A stretch of 58,999 nucleotides of DNA from positions 1 to 58,999 of the forward strand of contig JAISBL010000028.1 in NCBI GenBank assembly GCA_031266215.1, read 5' to 3'. The stretch is from Tannerellaceae bacterium. Lineage in GTDB: Bacteria; Bacteroidota; Bacteroidia; Bacteroidales; Tannerellaceae. A program made the translations under genes and the position numbers. This document shows positions 17,347 through 26,858 of this stretch, piece after piece; the first letter of the stretch is position 1, and the number at the start of each line of letters is the position of its first letter. Under the pieces are notes generated by a model. It was not told where the DNA came from. It searched no databases and worked only from the letters and a program-made list of their open reading frames with translations.

Positions 17347-18147
17347 TTATTTGCCGATCGTAAAAGCGTCGGCGTCTTTCCATACGGGGAATCTGGCGCG
17401 CAGCCTTTCCAATTCGCTTTTATGCAGGGTGCAGGAGCGGATAACCCGCTCTTCAGCGCCGGCGTCCGCCAGTGTGTCTCCCTTAGGCGAATAGAGGGCC
17501 GAGTGCCCGTTGTATACTATCCCCTCGCCGTCGCTGCCGGTGCGGTTCACCCCGCATACGTAGGCAAGGTTTTCGATGGCCCGCGCCGGCAGAAGAGACG
17601 TCCACGCCTTTATCCGTGATTCGGGCCAGTTGGCTACATATATCATCAGGTCGTAGGCGTTGTTCACATTGCGGCTCCATACAGGGAAACGCAGGTCGTA
17701 GCACACCTCAAGGCAGATATTCCATCCGCGGTAGCCGGCTATCATTTGTTTCGCTCCCGGCGTGAAATGTTCCGTTTCGCCGGCCATGCGGAACAGGTGG
17801 CGTTTGTCGTAATATGATGCTTCGCCTCCGGGAGTGACGAGGAAGCCGCGGTTGTAGCACCGCCGCATATCCCGGTCTCTGGCGATGAAACTGCCGGCGA
17901 CAGCCATTCCGAACCTCTCCGCCCAGGCCCTGAGCGTCGCTACCGTTACGCCGTCGGCCGTCTCTCCAAGGGATTCTGCGTTCATGGAGAAGCCCGTAGT
18001 GAAGGTTTCCGGCAGCACGGCCAGGTCTGTGCTTCCGCTTATACTGCTGAGCAATCCCTCGTAAAGGCTCAGGTTAGCCTCCCTGTCTTCCCATACAATA
18101 GGCGCCTGAACCAGGCTGATGCGCAGGTTCTCTGTCATAAGGTTCAT
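17347..18147 (-). CDS. Omega-amidase (nitrilase superfamily, YafV-like)
   Basis: Probably hydrolyses 2-oxoglutaramate or 2-oxosuccinamate, as YafV/Nit2 enzymes do, in transamination or methionine-salvage repair. 266 aa. The nitrilase triad is present: Glu47 in LPETFTTGFS, Lys115 in YDKRHLF, Cys149 in EVCYDLRFP. The PETFTTGF and DLRFPVW contexts match the omega-amidase branch rather than carbamoylases or nitrilases. Its start overlaps the stop of the acyltransferase gene by four bases. Two Met codons (residues 1 and 4) are possible starts. Confidence 0.9.
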   Translation of the reverse strand: MNLMTENLRISLVQAPIVWEDREANLSLYEGLLSSISGSTDLAVLPETFTTGFSMNAESLGETADGVTVATLRAWAERFGMAVAGSFIARDRDMRRCYNRGFLVTPGGEASYYDKRHLFRMAGETEHFTPGAKQMIAGYRGWNICLEVCYDLRFPVWSRNVNNAYDLMIYVANWPESRIKAWTSLLPARAIENLAYVCGVNRTGSDGEGIVYNGHSALYSPKGDTLADAGAEERVIRSCTLHKSELERLRARFPVWKDADAFTIGK

Positions 18148-18731
18148 ATGTTACCGGAGAAGTTACGCGGATGGCGCGCCGTCACTCCTGCGTAATAGGC
18201 TCTGATGGCGTTTATGTCCGCCTCGGCGTTTCCTGTTGGGTAAAAGAGCGTTTTCACGCCCACTTCTTTTTTGAAGTAGTCAATATAAGCCAGCAGGATG
18301 GGTACGTTGGCTTTGAGGGCTATATAGTAAAAGCCCCGTTTCCATTCTTCCGCCATTTTCCGCGTCCCTTCGGGCGTAACGGCTAAGTGAAACGAGGTGC
18401 GCCGGCCCAGTTCTTTGGCCATCTGGTCGGTCACCGAGGCGTTAACGCTCCGGTCGATCGGTATTCCTCCTATCCATTTAAAAAATAAGTTCAGCGGGAA
18501 AAAGAACCATTCTTTCTTTATCAGGAAATGCGCCTTGCGTCCAAGCGATATATACAGCAGCTTTCCTATAACAAGGTCCCAGTTACTCGTATGCGGGGCT
18601 ACACATATCACACATTTCGGCACATATTCGCCCATCGGCCCCTTCCTCCACCCCGCAATGCGGAGCATACATTTACTCAAAAATACTTTCATGCTCATCC
18701 AAACGTTTGATAAACCATCTGTTAGTGTCAT
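18144..18731 (-). CDS. PlsC-like lysophospholipid acyltransferase
   Basis: A 195-residue membrane-associated acyltransferase. The catalytic H-x4-D motif is APHTSNWD (His47, Asp52); the acceptor-binding motif TPEGTRK lies at about 118-124; GGIPIDRS sits between them. This matches the 1-acylglycerol-3-phosphate acyltransferase superfamily, the short Bacteroidota branch; substrate unknown. First gene of the minus-strand run ending with prmA. A second, different acyltransferase occurs at 47322-48152. Confidence 0.88.
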   Translation of the reverse strand: MTLTDGLSNVWMSMKVFLSKCMLRIAGWRKGPMGEYVPKCVICVAPHTSNWDLVIGKLLYISLGRKAHFLIKKEWFFFPLNLFFKWIGGIPIDRSVNASVTDQMAKELGRRTSFHLAVTPEGTRKMAEEWKRGFYYIALKANVPILLAYIDYFKKEVGVKTLFYPTGNAEADINAIRAYYAGVTARHPRNFSGNI

Positions 18732-18798
18732 CGCTTATTTTTCCACAAACTTACATAAAAATGGAGATTTATAATTGCGTCGAATAAAAATAAAGCAT

Positions 18799-18996
18799 AT
18801 GGGCAGAGTTTGTGGTCCTGATGTGCATCCTTACAGAGAAAGGAGAAAAAAACAGAAGAAGTATTTGGCACATTGACTCCTGATTTGGATCGTTTGCACG
18901 ATTTACTTGTACCTCATGGAGTTGGGAAAGTCGCCATGGAAAGTACCAGTATATACCGGGTTCCTTACCTTCATTTCACGTTCTACGATAACTACT
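18799..18996 (+). pseudogene. IS110-family transposase remnant
   Basis: Two pieces in different frames. From 18799 the sequence reads GRVCGPDVHP, close to the N-terminal G-x-DVHK start of IS110 transposases. From 18846 another frame reads EEVFGTLTPDLDRLHDLL, then VPHGVGKVAMESTSIYR, a close match to the conserved DEDD-type N-terminal block (LTPDLDRL..L..HGV..VAMESTSIY). It stops at 18994. The remaining three quarters of the transposase are missing. A dead fragment between the acyltransferase and gyrA; it is too broken for the usual ORF finders. Confidence 0.8.
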
Positions 18997-19142
18997 GAAA
19001 AGAGGAGAACTCACCGGGTCAGTCTCTCCGGAACATCCACGAAATAACAATTTAAAAAACTTTCCGTCGTATGTGGAAAAATCTTACCTTAGTGCGCTTT
19101 TTCAGCGTATGCAAATATGAGTGTAATAAATAAAAAGATTAA

Positions 19143-21695
19143 ATGGTTGACCGAGACAGAATTATAAAGATCAACATCGAGGAAGAAATGAAATCCGCAT
19201 ACATTGATTATTCAATGTCTGTCATTGTTTCACGCGCTCTTCCTGACGTAAGAGATGGTTTCAAACCAGTTCACCGCCGTGTGCTGTACGGTATGAACGA
19301 ATTAGGAAACACCTCCGATAAACCTTATAAGAAATCTGCGAGAATAGTAGGAGATGTTTTAGGTAAGTACCATCCACACGGAGATACGGCTGTTTATTTC
19401 TCTATGGTTCGCATGGCGCAGGTCTGGTCATTGCGTTACCCTTTGATTGACGGGCAGGGCAACTTTGGCTCGGTGGATGGCGATATGCCGGCTGCAATGC
19501 GTTATACCGAAGCCCGTTTAAGCAGGCTGGCGGAAGAAATGCTCCGCGACATAGATAAAGATACGGTTGACTTTCAGTTGAACTTTGACGACACATTAAA
19601 AGAACCGAGCGTTCTGCCGACACGCATCCCCAATCTGCTGATAAACGGAGCTTCGGGTATAGCCGTAGGTATGGCGACCAATATGCCGCCCCACAATATG
19701 AGCGAAGTACTGGATGGTTGCATTGCTTATATAGACAACCGCGGTGAGATAAGCATAACAGAGTTGATGCAATACGTAAAAGCGCCCGATTTCCCAACCG
19801 GAGCTGCAATCTACGGGTACGCCGGCGTAAAAGAAGCATTCGAAACAGGCAGAGGGCGCATCATCCTGCGGGGTAAAGCAGAAATTGAGGTAGAGAGCAA
19901 TCACGAACGTATTGTTATTACAGAAATCCCATACCTGGTAAACAAGGCTGAATTGATAAAATTCATAGCCGACCTGGTGAATGACAAAAGACTGGAAGGT
20001 ATATCCTACGTGAATGACGAGTCCGACAGGAACGGTATGCGTATAGTAGTAGATGTTAAACGTGATGCCAATTCAAGTGTTGTATTAAATAAACTCTATA
20101 AGATGACCGCATTGCAGTCATCTTTTAGCGTCAATAATATTGCCCTGGTGCACGGCCGTCCAAAACAGTTAAACCTTAAAGACCTGATAAAAGCATTTGT
20201 AGACCACCGGCATGAGGTAGTTGTCAGGCGCACTCAGTTTGAACTTAAAAAGGCCCAGGAAAGAGCGCATATTCTGGAAGGTCTGATTATAGCATCCGAT
20301 AACATAGACGAAGTAATCGCTATCATCCGTGCATCAAAGAGCCCGCAGGAAGCGATGAATGGACTGATAGAGCGCTTCTCTCTCTCGGAAGTACAGTCGC
20401 GTGCCATCGTGGAAATGCGTCTCCGGCAGTTAACCGGTCTGGAACAGGAAAAACTGCGCGCCGAATATGACGAAATAGCTAAACTGATAGCCCATCTGAC
20501 GGACATATTAGAAAGTGAAGACCTGCGTATGCAGGTGATTAAAGACGAGCTTCAGGAAATAAAAAGCAAATATGGCGACGAACGTAAAACAGAGATCGTA
20601 TATGCTTCGGAAGAACTGAATCCTGAAGACTTCTATGCGGATGATGAGATGATTATAACAATATCGCACATGGGGTATATCAAACGTACTCCACTGAGCG
20701 AGTTCCGTGCGCAGGGACGTGGCGGAGTGGGAGCAAAAGGTTCCGAAACCCGCGATGAAGACTTCGTAGAATATATCTACCCGGCATCTATGCATGCCAC
20801 ATTATTAATATTTACGGCAAAGGGGAAATGCTACTGGCTGAAGGTATACGAAATACCGGAAGGAGCAAAGAATGCCAAAGGAAGAGCTATCCAGAATATT
20901 TTAAACATAGAGCCGGATGACAAGGTAAATGCCTTTATACGCATCAAACGTCTTAAATCCGATGTTGAATTTATCAGCTCTCATTATCTTCTGTTCTGTA
21001 CTCGTAAGGGTGTAATAAAGAAAACTTTGCTTGAAGCCTATTCACGTCCCCGTCAGAACGGAGTAAACGCCATCACCCTGCGCGAAGATGACGGCCTTAT
21101 AGACGTAAGGATGACAAATGGGGATAATGAAGTGATCATAGCCAACCGCAACGGTCGCGCCATACGTTTCCATGAAAGCGCCGTCCGTGTTATGGGGCGT
21201 ACTGCATCAGGAGTAAAAGGAATGACGTTGGATGACGACCCGGCAGATGAGGTAATAGGCATGATATGCATAAAGGATAAAACATCCGAAACTGTCCTGG
21301 TCGTATCCGAACAGGGATATGGTAAACGCTCACATGTAGACGATTATCGTATTACAAACAGAGGAGGCAAAGGTGTTAAGACGATCAATATTACAGACAA
21401 GACAGGAAAACTGGTCTCTGTCAAGAATGTAACCGGGCAAAACGATATCATGATCATCAATAAATCAGGTATCGCTATTCGTATGGCAGTACGGAATTTG
21501 AATATAATAGGCCGTGCGACACAGGGGGTACGCCTGATAAACCTGGAAAAACGGCGCGATGAAATAGCCTCAGTCTGCAAAGTATTATCAGAAGCCGACG
21601 AGGAAGATGTAGAAAAGAAAGCACAGGATGAGGCTATGTCAAATAAGATGAATACCACAGAAAACGACGTGATAGATTCGCAATCAGAAGAATAA
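19143..21695 (+). CDS. gyrA: DNA gyrase subunit A
   Basis: Breakage-reunion subunit of DNA gyrase, 850 aa. The N-terminal winged-helix/tower part has the catalytic Tyr121 in AMRYTEARL; the C-terminal beta-pinwheel has the GyrA box as [11 protein letters not shown]. The quinolone-resistance region reads [20 protein letters not shown]: the residues equal to E. coli Ser83 and Asp87 are Thr82 and Phe86. The C-terminal tail is acidic. Followed after 35 bp by a TPR protein gene. The upstream gap of 145 bp after the IS110 remnant should hold the promoter. Confidence 0.98.
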   Translation: MVDRDRIIKINIEEEMKSAYIDYSMSVIVSRALPDVRDGFKPVHRRVLYGMNELGNTSDKPYKKSARIVGDVLGKYHPHGDTAVYFSMVRMAQVWSLRYPLIDGQGNFGSVDGDMPAAMRYTEARLSRLAEEMLRDIDKDTVDFQLNFDDTLKEPSVLPTRIPNLLINGASGIAVGMATNMPPHNMSEVLDGCIAYIDNRGEISITELMQYVKAPDFPTGAAIYGYAGVKEAFETGRGRIILRGKAEIEVESNHERIVITEIPYLVNKAELIKFIADLVNDKRLEGISYVNDESDRNGMRIVVDVKRDANSSVVLNKLYKMTALQSSFSVNNIALVHGRPKQLNLKDLIKAFVDHRHEVVVRRTQFELKKAQERAHILEGLIIASDNIDEVIAIIRASKSPQEAMNGLIERFSLSEVQSRAIVEMRLRQLTGLEQEKLRAEYDEIAKLIAHLTDILESEDLRMQVIKDELQEIKSKYGDERKTEIVYASEELNPEDFYADDEMIITISHMGYIKRTPLSEFRAQGRGGVGAKGSETRDEDFVEYIYPASMHATLLIFTAKGKCYWLKVYEIPEGAKNAKGRAIQNILNIEPDDKVNAFIRIKRLKSDVEFISSHYLLFCTRKGVIKKTLLEAYSRPRQNGVNAITLREDDGLIDVRMTNGDNEVIIANRNGRAIRFHESAVRVMGRTASGVKGMTLDDDPADEVIGMICIKDKTSETVLVVSEQGYGKRSHVDDYRITNRGGKGVKTINITDKTGKLVSVKNVTGQNDIMIINKSGIAIRMAVRNLNIIGRATQGVRLINLEKRRDEIASVCKVLSEADEEDVEKKAQDEAMSNKMNTTENDVIDSQSEE

Positions 21696-21730
21696 ATTAA
21701 AAAGAATATTAATCTCAAAAGACAATTACA

Positions 21731-22954
21731 ATGAAACGAGTGTTATTAACAATTGCATTATGCGTTGCAGTATCTGCTTCTTTTGCTCAGAAAAAGGCGG
21801 TAAGCGAAGCACAGAGTATAGCTAAAGGGAACAATGCAAATTTTAATGAAGCCAGAGGGTTAATTAAAAATGCATTGGAAAACAATGATACCAAAAACGA
21901 CCCGAAGACTTGGTATGTTGCAGGTTTTATTGAAGATCAACAATTTAGCGCTGAAAGGATGAAACAATTGCTCGGACAGCAACCCAACGAAGATGTTATG
22001 TATGCAGCCCTTATGAACGTTCTTCCGTTTTTTGAAAAGACATACGAGTTAGACCAGGTACCGGATGCAAAAGGGAAAGTAAAACCTAAATACACAAAAG
22101 ACATCAAAGGTATATTAGGCGCTAACCATGTTTATTACATCAATGCCGGAGCTTATTATTTTGAAGCAAAAGATTTTCAAAAGGCTTATGACGTGTTTCA
22201 GCAATATATTAAGATATCAGATATGCCTATTTTCAAGGGAGAAAAGGTTGCCGAGAGAGACTCCAATTTTATGACTGTTCAGTTTTATGCTGCTGTTGCA
22301 GCCACCCAGTTGAATAACTCCGAATTAGCCATTGCAGCTCTGACACGTGCTAAAGATACGGACTTCAGGGCTAACGATGTATATCAGTATCTTATTTACG
22401 AATATCAACAGGTAAATGATAGCCTGAATGTAGAAAGAATACTGGAAGAAGGATTGAAAAAATTCCCCGAAGAAAAGTTCTATCTCCTTAATTTGATCCA
22501 TACATATATTTATTCCAACAGAAACGAAAAAGCTATTGAATACCTGAATACCGCAATTGCGCAAGAACCGACAAATGCACAGCTTTATGACGTTATGGGC
22601 AGAGTATATGAGTCAGGGTTAAAAGATTATGCTAATGCAGAAACCTTCTTTGCAAAAGCATTGGAAATAGACCCGGATTATGTGGAAGCTTTATCCAACC
22701 TCGGACGTATTTATTATAATCAGGGTGTAAACAGGCTGGGTGAAGCCAATATGATAAATGACACTAAGCAATATCAGGAAGAATCTGCAAAAGCAAAAGA
22801 TTTATTTAAAAAAGCGCTTCCTTATTTCGAAAAAGCGCTCAACCAGAAGCCGGAAGAAAGAGAATATATGACAGCATTGCGTGGCATTTATTACAACCTC
22901 AATATGAACGATGAATTTAATGCTATTGAAGCTAAGATGAATATTCAATATTAA
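21731..22954 (+). CDS. Periplasmic tetratricopeptide repeat protein
   Basis: 407 aa with a clear signal peptide (cleavage near SASFAQ, residue 20) and several TPR units, best seen between residues 220 and 390 (for example TPR-like helices around LNLIHTYIYSNRNEKAIEYL and FFAKALEIDPDYVEALSNL). TPR proteins mediate protein-protein contacts; partner and role are unknown. It follows gyrA by 35 bp and is probably cotranscribed. A hairpin terminator lies directly behind it. The gene is more AT-rich than the efflux and SusCD genes. Confidence 0.85.
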   Translation: MKRVLLTIALCVAVSASFAQKKAVSEAQSIAKGNNANFNEARGLIKNALENNDTKNDPKTWYVAGFIEDQQFSAERMKQLLGQQPNEDVMYAALMNVLPFFEKTYELDQVPDAKGKVKPKYTKDIKGILGANHVYYINAGAYYFEAKDFQKAYDVFQQYIKISDMPIFKGEKVAERDSNFMTVQFYAAVAATQLNNSELAIAALTRAKDTDFRANDVYQYLIYEYQQVNDSLNVERILEEGLKKFPEEKFYLLNLIHTYIYSNRNEKAIEYLNTAIAQEPTNAQLYDVMGRVYESGLKDYANAETFFAKALEIDPDYVEALSNLGRIYYNQGVNRLGEANMINDTKQYQEESAKAKDLFKKALPYFEKALNQKPEEREYMTALRGIYYNLNMNDEFNAIEAKMNIQY

Positions 22955-22977
22955 TCTCACCGTACTATCATGCAAAC

Positions 22978-23014
22978 AATGCAGGGGTGTGTAATTTGCA
23001 CATTCCTGCATTTT
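22978..23014 (+). terminator. Rho-independent terminator after the TPR gene
   Basis: AATGCAGG (22978-22985) pairs with CCTGCATT (23005-23012), with further pairing of GTGTG and CACA inside, followed by TTGTTAT. Confidence 0.7.
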
Positions 23015-23104
23015 GTTATAAAAGCTTAGCTATGGATTTGAAGAATACTCCCGTAGCGTAACTATAATGATTTAAAAGTGTTATAAGAATCTGAGAAAGA
23101 ATCG

Positions 23105-23112
23105 TAAATTTG
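23105..23112 (+). promoter_or_regulatory. Bacteroidota -7 element upstream of thrS (TAAATTTG)
   Basis: TAAATTTG fits TAnnTTTG, 32 bp before the thrS ATG. No T-box was recognised in the short leader. Confidence 0.5.
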
Positions 23113-23144
23113 CGCAATTATTTAATATAGAGTTTTAAAAATAT

Positions 23145-25106
23145 ATGATAAAGATTACATTCCTGGATCAGTCAGTGAGAGAATATGTGGAGGGGACAAC
23201 CGCTTTGCAGATTGCAGAAAGCATAAGTTCGCGTTTGGCACAGGATGCGCTGGCGGCGGATGTGAATGGAGAAACATGGGATTTGGGACGTCCTATAACT
23301 CAGGATTCAACAATTAAGTTGCTGAAATGGGATGATGACGAGGGCAAACATGCTTATTGGCATTCCAGCGCCCACCTGATGGCCGAAGCATTGCAGGCGT
23401 TGTATCCGGGTATTACGTTTGGTATAGGTCCGGCCATTGAAAACGGCTTTTATTATGACATAGATCCGGGTGAAGGGCAGACTATAAAAGAAAGTGACTT
23501 TCCTGCTATCGAATTGAAAATGGCAGAATTAATCGCTCGTAAGGAAGATATAGTGCGCCGAAATATCACCAAGGCAGACGCCTTGAAAATGTTTGGGGAC
23601 AGAGGCGAGCTATATAAAACCGAGTTGATAAATGAATTGGCAGACGGAACAATCACTACATATACACAAGGCGATTTTACAGACTTATGCCGTGGACCTC
23701 ACTTACCGAACACGTCATATATAAAAGCTGTTAAGATATTGAGTGTGGCCGGGGCATATTGGCGTGGCGACGAGAAACGCAAACAACTGGTGCGCCTTTA
23801 TGGTATCACTTTCCCGAAAAAGAAAATGCTGGACGACTATCTTGTGCTTTTGGAAGAAGCCAGGAAGCGTGACCACAGAAAGGTGGGGAAAGAATTGGAA
23901 CTGTTCGCCTTTTCGCAGGCTGTCGGAGCAGGGCTTCCCTTATGGCTGCCGCGTGGAACACAACTGCGTTTGCGCCTGGAAGACTTCCTTAAGCGTATCC
24001 AGAAGAAGTACGGATACCAGCAGGTAATGACGCCGCATATAGGTGCCAAACAATTGTATGTCACATCAGGACATTACGAAAAATATGGCAAGGACTCATT
24101 CCAGCCAATACATACGCCACAGGAAGGGGAGGAGTTTTTGCTGAAACCTATGAACTGTCCGCATCACTGCGAAATTTACAAGATAACACCCCGCTCGTAT
24201 AAAGACCTGCCTATTCGTTTTGCCGAGTTCGGTACTGTATATCGCTACGAACAAAGCGGCGAATTGCATGGATTGACCCGTGTACGTGGATTTACGCAAG
24301 ACGACGCCCATTTATTCTGTCGGTCGGATCAGCTAAAAGATGAGTTTCTGAAGGTAATGGATATAATTTTCATCATCTTTAAAGCACTTGATTTTGAAAA
24401 TTTTGAAGCGCAAATATCATTGCGTGACCCGGAAAACAAACAAAAATATATCGGTTCGGACGAAAACTGGGATAAAGCAGAAACAGCTATTGTTGAAGCC
24501 TGTCGCGAAGCCGGTTTGCCAGCCAGAGTAAAATTAGGCGAAGCCGCTTTTTATGGCCCAAAGCTTGATTTTATGGTTAAGGACGCCATCGGGCGACGCT
24601 GGCAGTTAGGTACTATACAGGTGGACTACAACCTGCCGGAGCGTTTCGAGCTGGAATATACGGGTGAAGACAACAGAAAGCACCGCCCGGTGATGATTCA
24701 TCGCGCGCCATTTGGCTCGATGGAACGTTTTGTTGCTGTGTTGATAGAGCATACCGGAGGCAAATTCCCATTGTGGCTTACACCTGATCAGGTTGTCGTA
24801 TTGCCTGTGAGCGAAAAATATAACGATTATGCCACAGAGGTAGCACGTATTCTGGAAGATGACGACATACGAGTAATAGTGGACAGTCGTAACGAAAAAG
24901 TAGGTCGCAAAATACGCGATAATGAGTTGAAGCGTATCCCATACATGCTTATAGTTGGAGAAAAAGAAGCTGGAAATAATGAAGTTTCTGTAAGAAAACA
25001 TGGTGAGGGTGATAAGGGTTTCATGAATATTACTACATTTGCAGCGCTTTTGCGTGATGAAGTGGAAGAAATGATGAATCGCTGGCAGAAAAACAAAGAC
25101 AAGTAA
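23145..25106 (+). CDS. thrS: Threonine--tRNA ligase
   Basis: Class II aminoacyl-tRNA synthetase that charges tRNA-Thr. 653 aa with all domains: TGS domain at 1-60, editing domain with HSSAH (about residue 71), motif 2 in [15 protein letters not shown] followed by [10 protein letters not shown], the zinc ligand in [10 protein letters not shown], motif 3 [11 protein letters not shown], and the anticodon-binding domain from about residue 545. Start ATG 23145. Head of the thrS-infC-rpmI-rplT block found in many bacteria. Confidence 0.98.
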   Translation: MIKITFLDQSVREYVEGTTALQIAESISSRLAQDALAADVNGETWDLGRPITQDSTIKLLKWDDDEGKHAYWHSSAHLMAEALQALYPGITFGIGPAIENGFYYDIDPGEGQTIKESDFPAIELKMAELIARKEDIVRRNITKADALKMFGDRGELYKTELINELADGTITTYTQGDFTDLCRGPHLPNTSYIKAVKILSVAGAYWRGDEKRKQLVRLYGITFPKKKMLDDYLVLLEEARKRDHRKVGKELELFAFSQAVGAGLPLWLPRGTQLRLRLEDFLKRIQKKYGYQQVMTPHIGAKQLYVTSGHYEKYGKDSFQPIHTPQEGEEFLLKPMNCPHHCEIYKITPRSYKDLPIRFAEFGTVYRYEQSGELHGLTRVRGFTQDDAHLFCRSDQLKDEFLKVMDIIFIIFKALDFENFEAQISLRDPENKQKYIGSDENWDKAETAIVEACREAGLPARVKLGEAAFYGPKLDFMVKDAIGRRWQLGTIQVDYNLPERFELEYTGEDNRKHRPVMIHRAPFGSMERFVAVLIEHTGGKFPLWLTPDQVVVLPVSEKYNDYATEVARILEDDDIRVIVDSRNEKVGRKIRDNELKRIPYMLIVGEKEAGNNEVSVRKHGEGDKGFMNITTFAALLRDEVEEMMNRWQKNKDK

Positions 25107-25146
25107 TTACTTTAAATAGAAAGGAGATAACTTTTAATTATAATGA

Positions 25147-25779
25147 ATGAAGAATGATAATCTGAAAGACCAGTACCGGATTAATGAGCGTATTCGCGCT
25201 CGGGAAGTTCGTTTGGTAGGTGAAAATGTAGAGCAAGGTGTGTACCCGATTTCTGAAGCGCTAAAAATAGCGGAAGGTCAAGAATTAGACTTGGTTGAGA
25301 TATCGCCCAATGCTGAGCCTCCTGTTTGTAGAGTAAGCGACTTTCAGAAATTTCTCTATCAACAAAAAAAGCGCCAAAAAGAACAAAAAGCCAAGTCTGT
25401 TAAAGTCGTAGTAAAAGAAATACGTTTCGGTCCGCAAACCGATGACCATGATTATAACTTCAAGTTAAAACACGCCAAAGGCTTTTTGGAAGAAGGTTCT
25501 AAAGTGAAAGCCTACGTTTTTTTCAGAGGACGTTCTATTCTGTTCAAAGAGCAGGGTGAAGTGTTGTTACTTCGTTTTGCCAATGATCTGGAAGATTATG
25601 GGAGAGTAGAACAAATGCCTCTTTTGGAAGGTAAGCGAATGATTATAATGCTGACTCCCAAGAAAGGTGGCGGCAGTACGGTGCAAGCTGCTACTTCCAG
25701 GCCGCAGGTAAAAAAAGTTATTATCCCTCCAAAGCCTCAGGGAAAACCGGATGAAAATGATGCGAACAGTGAAAAATAA
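25147..25779 (+). CDS. infC: Translation initiation factor IF-3
   Basis: Binds the 30S subunit and checks start-codon and initiator tRNA selection. 210 aa with both IF-3 domains: [15 protein letters not shown] at the start and [18 protein letters not shown] at the beginning of the C-terminal domain. The start is ATG 25147; an overlapping ATG at 25143 runs into a stop after four codons. Unlike E. coli it does not use an AUU start. A C-terminal tail beyond residue 180 is low-complexity and charged. 40 bp after thrS. Confidence 0.97.
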   Translation: MKNDNLKDQYRINERIRAREVRLVGENVEQGVYPISEALKIAEGQELDLVEISPNAEPPVCRVSDFQKFLYQQKKRQKEQKAKSVKVVVKEIRFGPQTDDHDYNFKLKHAKGFLEEGSKVKAYVFFRGRSILFKEQGEVLLLRFANDLEDYGRVEQMPLLEGKRMIIMLTPKKGGGSTVQAATSRPQVKKVIIPPKPQGKPDENDANSEK

Positions 25780-25833
25780 ACCACCTGTAGAGTGGGATAT
25801 AAATATATTAATAATTAAAAATAAGATTGTAAA

Positions 25834-26031
25834 ATGCCCAAGATGAAGACTAATTCCGGTGCCAAAAAGAGGTTTGCCCTTACCGGAACAGGTAAAATCA
25901 AAAGAAAGCATGCTTTTAAGAGTCATATCCTGACTAAAAAAACAAAAAAGCAGAAGAGAAACCTCACTCACGTAGGCCTGGTAGCCCGTGAGAATGTGAA
26001 CAGTGTGAAAAAAATGTTATGTCTAAAGTAA
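25834..26031 (+). CDS. rpmI: 50S ribosomal protein L35
   Basis: 65 aa, very basic, starting [14 protein letters not shown] with the family core [20 protein letters not shown]. Part of the large ribosomal subunit. Sits 54 bp after infC and 25 bp before rplT in the conserved order. Confidence 0.97.
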   Translation: MPKMKTNSGAKKRFALTGTGKIKRKHAFKSHILTKKTKKQKRNLTHVGLVARENVNSVKKMLCLK

Positions 26032-26056
26032 TAACATTAAAAAGGAGACTATAGTT

Positions 26057-26401
26057 ATGCCGAGATCAGTTAATCATGTTGCTTCGAGAGCAAAAAGAAA
26101 GCGGATATTAAAACTTACGCGAGGCTATTATGGCGCTCGCAAGAACGTATGGACAGTAGCAAAGAACACTTGGGAAAAGGGGTTGACATATGCTTTTCGT
26201 GACCGTCGCACCAAAAAGCGTAATTTCCGCGCCTTATGGATACAGCGTATTAATGCTGCTGCACGCTTAGAAGGATTGTCTTATTCGCGCCTTATGGGTG
26301 CATTGCATGCTAAAGGCATAGAAATCAATCGGAAAGCCTTAGCCGATTTAGCTATGAATCATCCGAAAGCATTCAAGGCTATTATAGATAAAGTAAAGTA
26401 A
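26057..26401 (+). CDS. rplT: 50S ribosomal protein L20
   Basis: 114 aa, assembly protein of the large subunit. Begins [20 protein letters not shown]; includes [10 protein letters not shown] and [19 protein letters not shown], both diagnostic. Last gene of the block. L20 autoregulates this operon in other bacteria; no leader structure could be identified here by eye. Confidence 0.98.
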   Translation: MPRSVNHVASRAKRKRILKLTRGYYGARKNVWTVAKNTWEKGLTYAFRDRRTKKRNFRALWIQRINAAARLEGLSYSRLMGALHAKGIEINRKALADLAMNHPKAFKAIIDKVK

Positions 26402-26495
26402 GGTTGTATAAATTAAACTTCTCCTGTCGGGTGTTTGGATATTAATAACCTTATTTATATATTTGCGATTGGATGTAAGTAACGCTTAAAGAGAT

Positions 26496-26669
26496 AAGCC
26501 GCACTGATCGATTGGGAAACTCATCAGTTAAAAATAATTCCGAGACATAGCTCTTGTCGTTGATGGCGGGCCGCACCCTTCGGGAATGCTTAGCACAGCG
26601 GATTACAAAGACGTCAAAGCACTCAAATCCTGTCATACGGAGTTTGTTCATATCTAAACAGTGCGGCTT
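26496..26669. repeat. Candidate MITE-like segment bounded by an 11-bp inverted repeat
   Basis: AAGCCGCACTG at 26496-26506 faces CAGTGCGGCTT at 26659-26669. The 150 bp between them is non-coding as far as can be seen; the overlapping short ORFs (26451-26651, 26554-26754) show no recognisable domain. No target-site duplication is clear. The right end is shared with the longer hairpin at 26658-26733. Confidence 0.45.
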
Positions 26670-26733
26670 TATTAATATAAAAAGGAAATCTTGTCAACGA
26701 GGTTTCCTTTTTATATTAATAAAGCCGCACTGT
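26658..26733. repeat. Perfect 31-bp inverted repeat (76-bp hairpin)
   Basis: Arm 1 (26658-26688, begins ACAGTGCGGC, ends AAAGGAAA) is the exact reverse complement of arm 2 (26703-26733). The 14-nt centre can add five pairs, leaving loop TCAA. No T-run follows, so it is not a standard terminator on the plus strand. It lies between rplT and the efflux operon. It could be a small non-autonomous mobile element, a structured RNA or a protein site. Confidence 0.9.
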
Positions 26734-26776
26734 CCGTTCTGTATTGAAAAATAAACCCTCACAGGTCAGGATATAT

Positions 26777-26816
26777 AAAACCGACATATTATTAAACAAT
26801 ATGCCGGTTTTACTTG
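26777..26816 (+). terminator. Hairpin before the efflux operon
   Basis: AAAACCG-CATATT (26777-26790) pairs with AATATG-CGGTTTT (26799-26811), with one mismatch, followed by ACTTGTTTTT. Probably ends transcription coming from the rplT side. Confidence 0.6.
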
Positions 26817-26858
26817 TTTTTATATACGAGGTTATGTTTATTTGATATTTAACACATA

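Noticed and set aside
26451-26651. 66-aa ORFs around 26.5 kb
   Set aside because: They overlap the inverted-repeat segment on both strands and show no domain.
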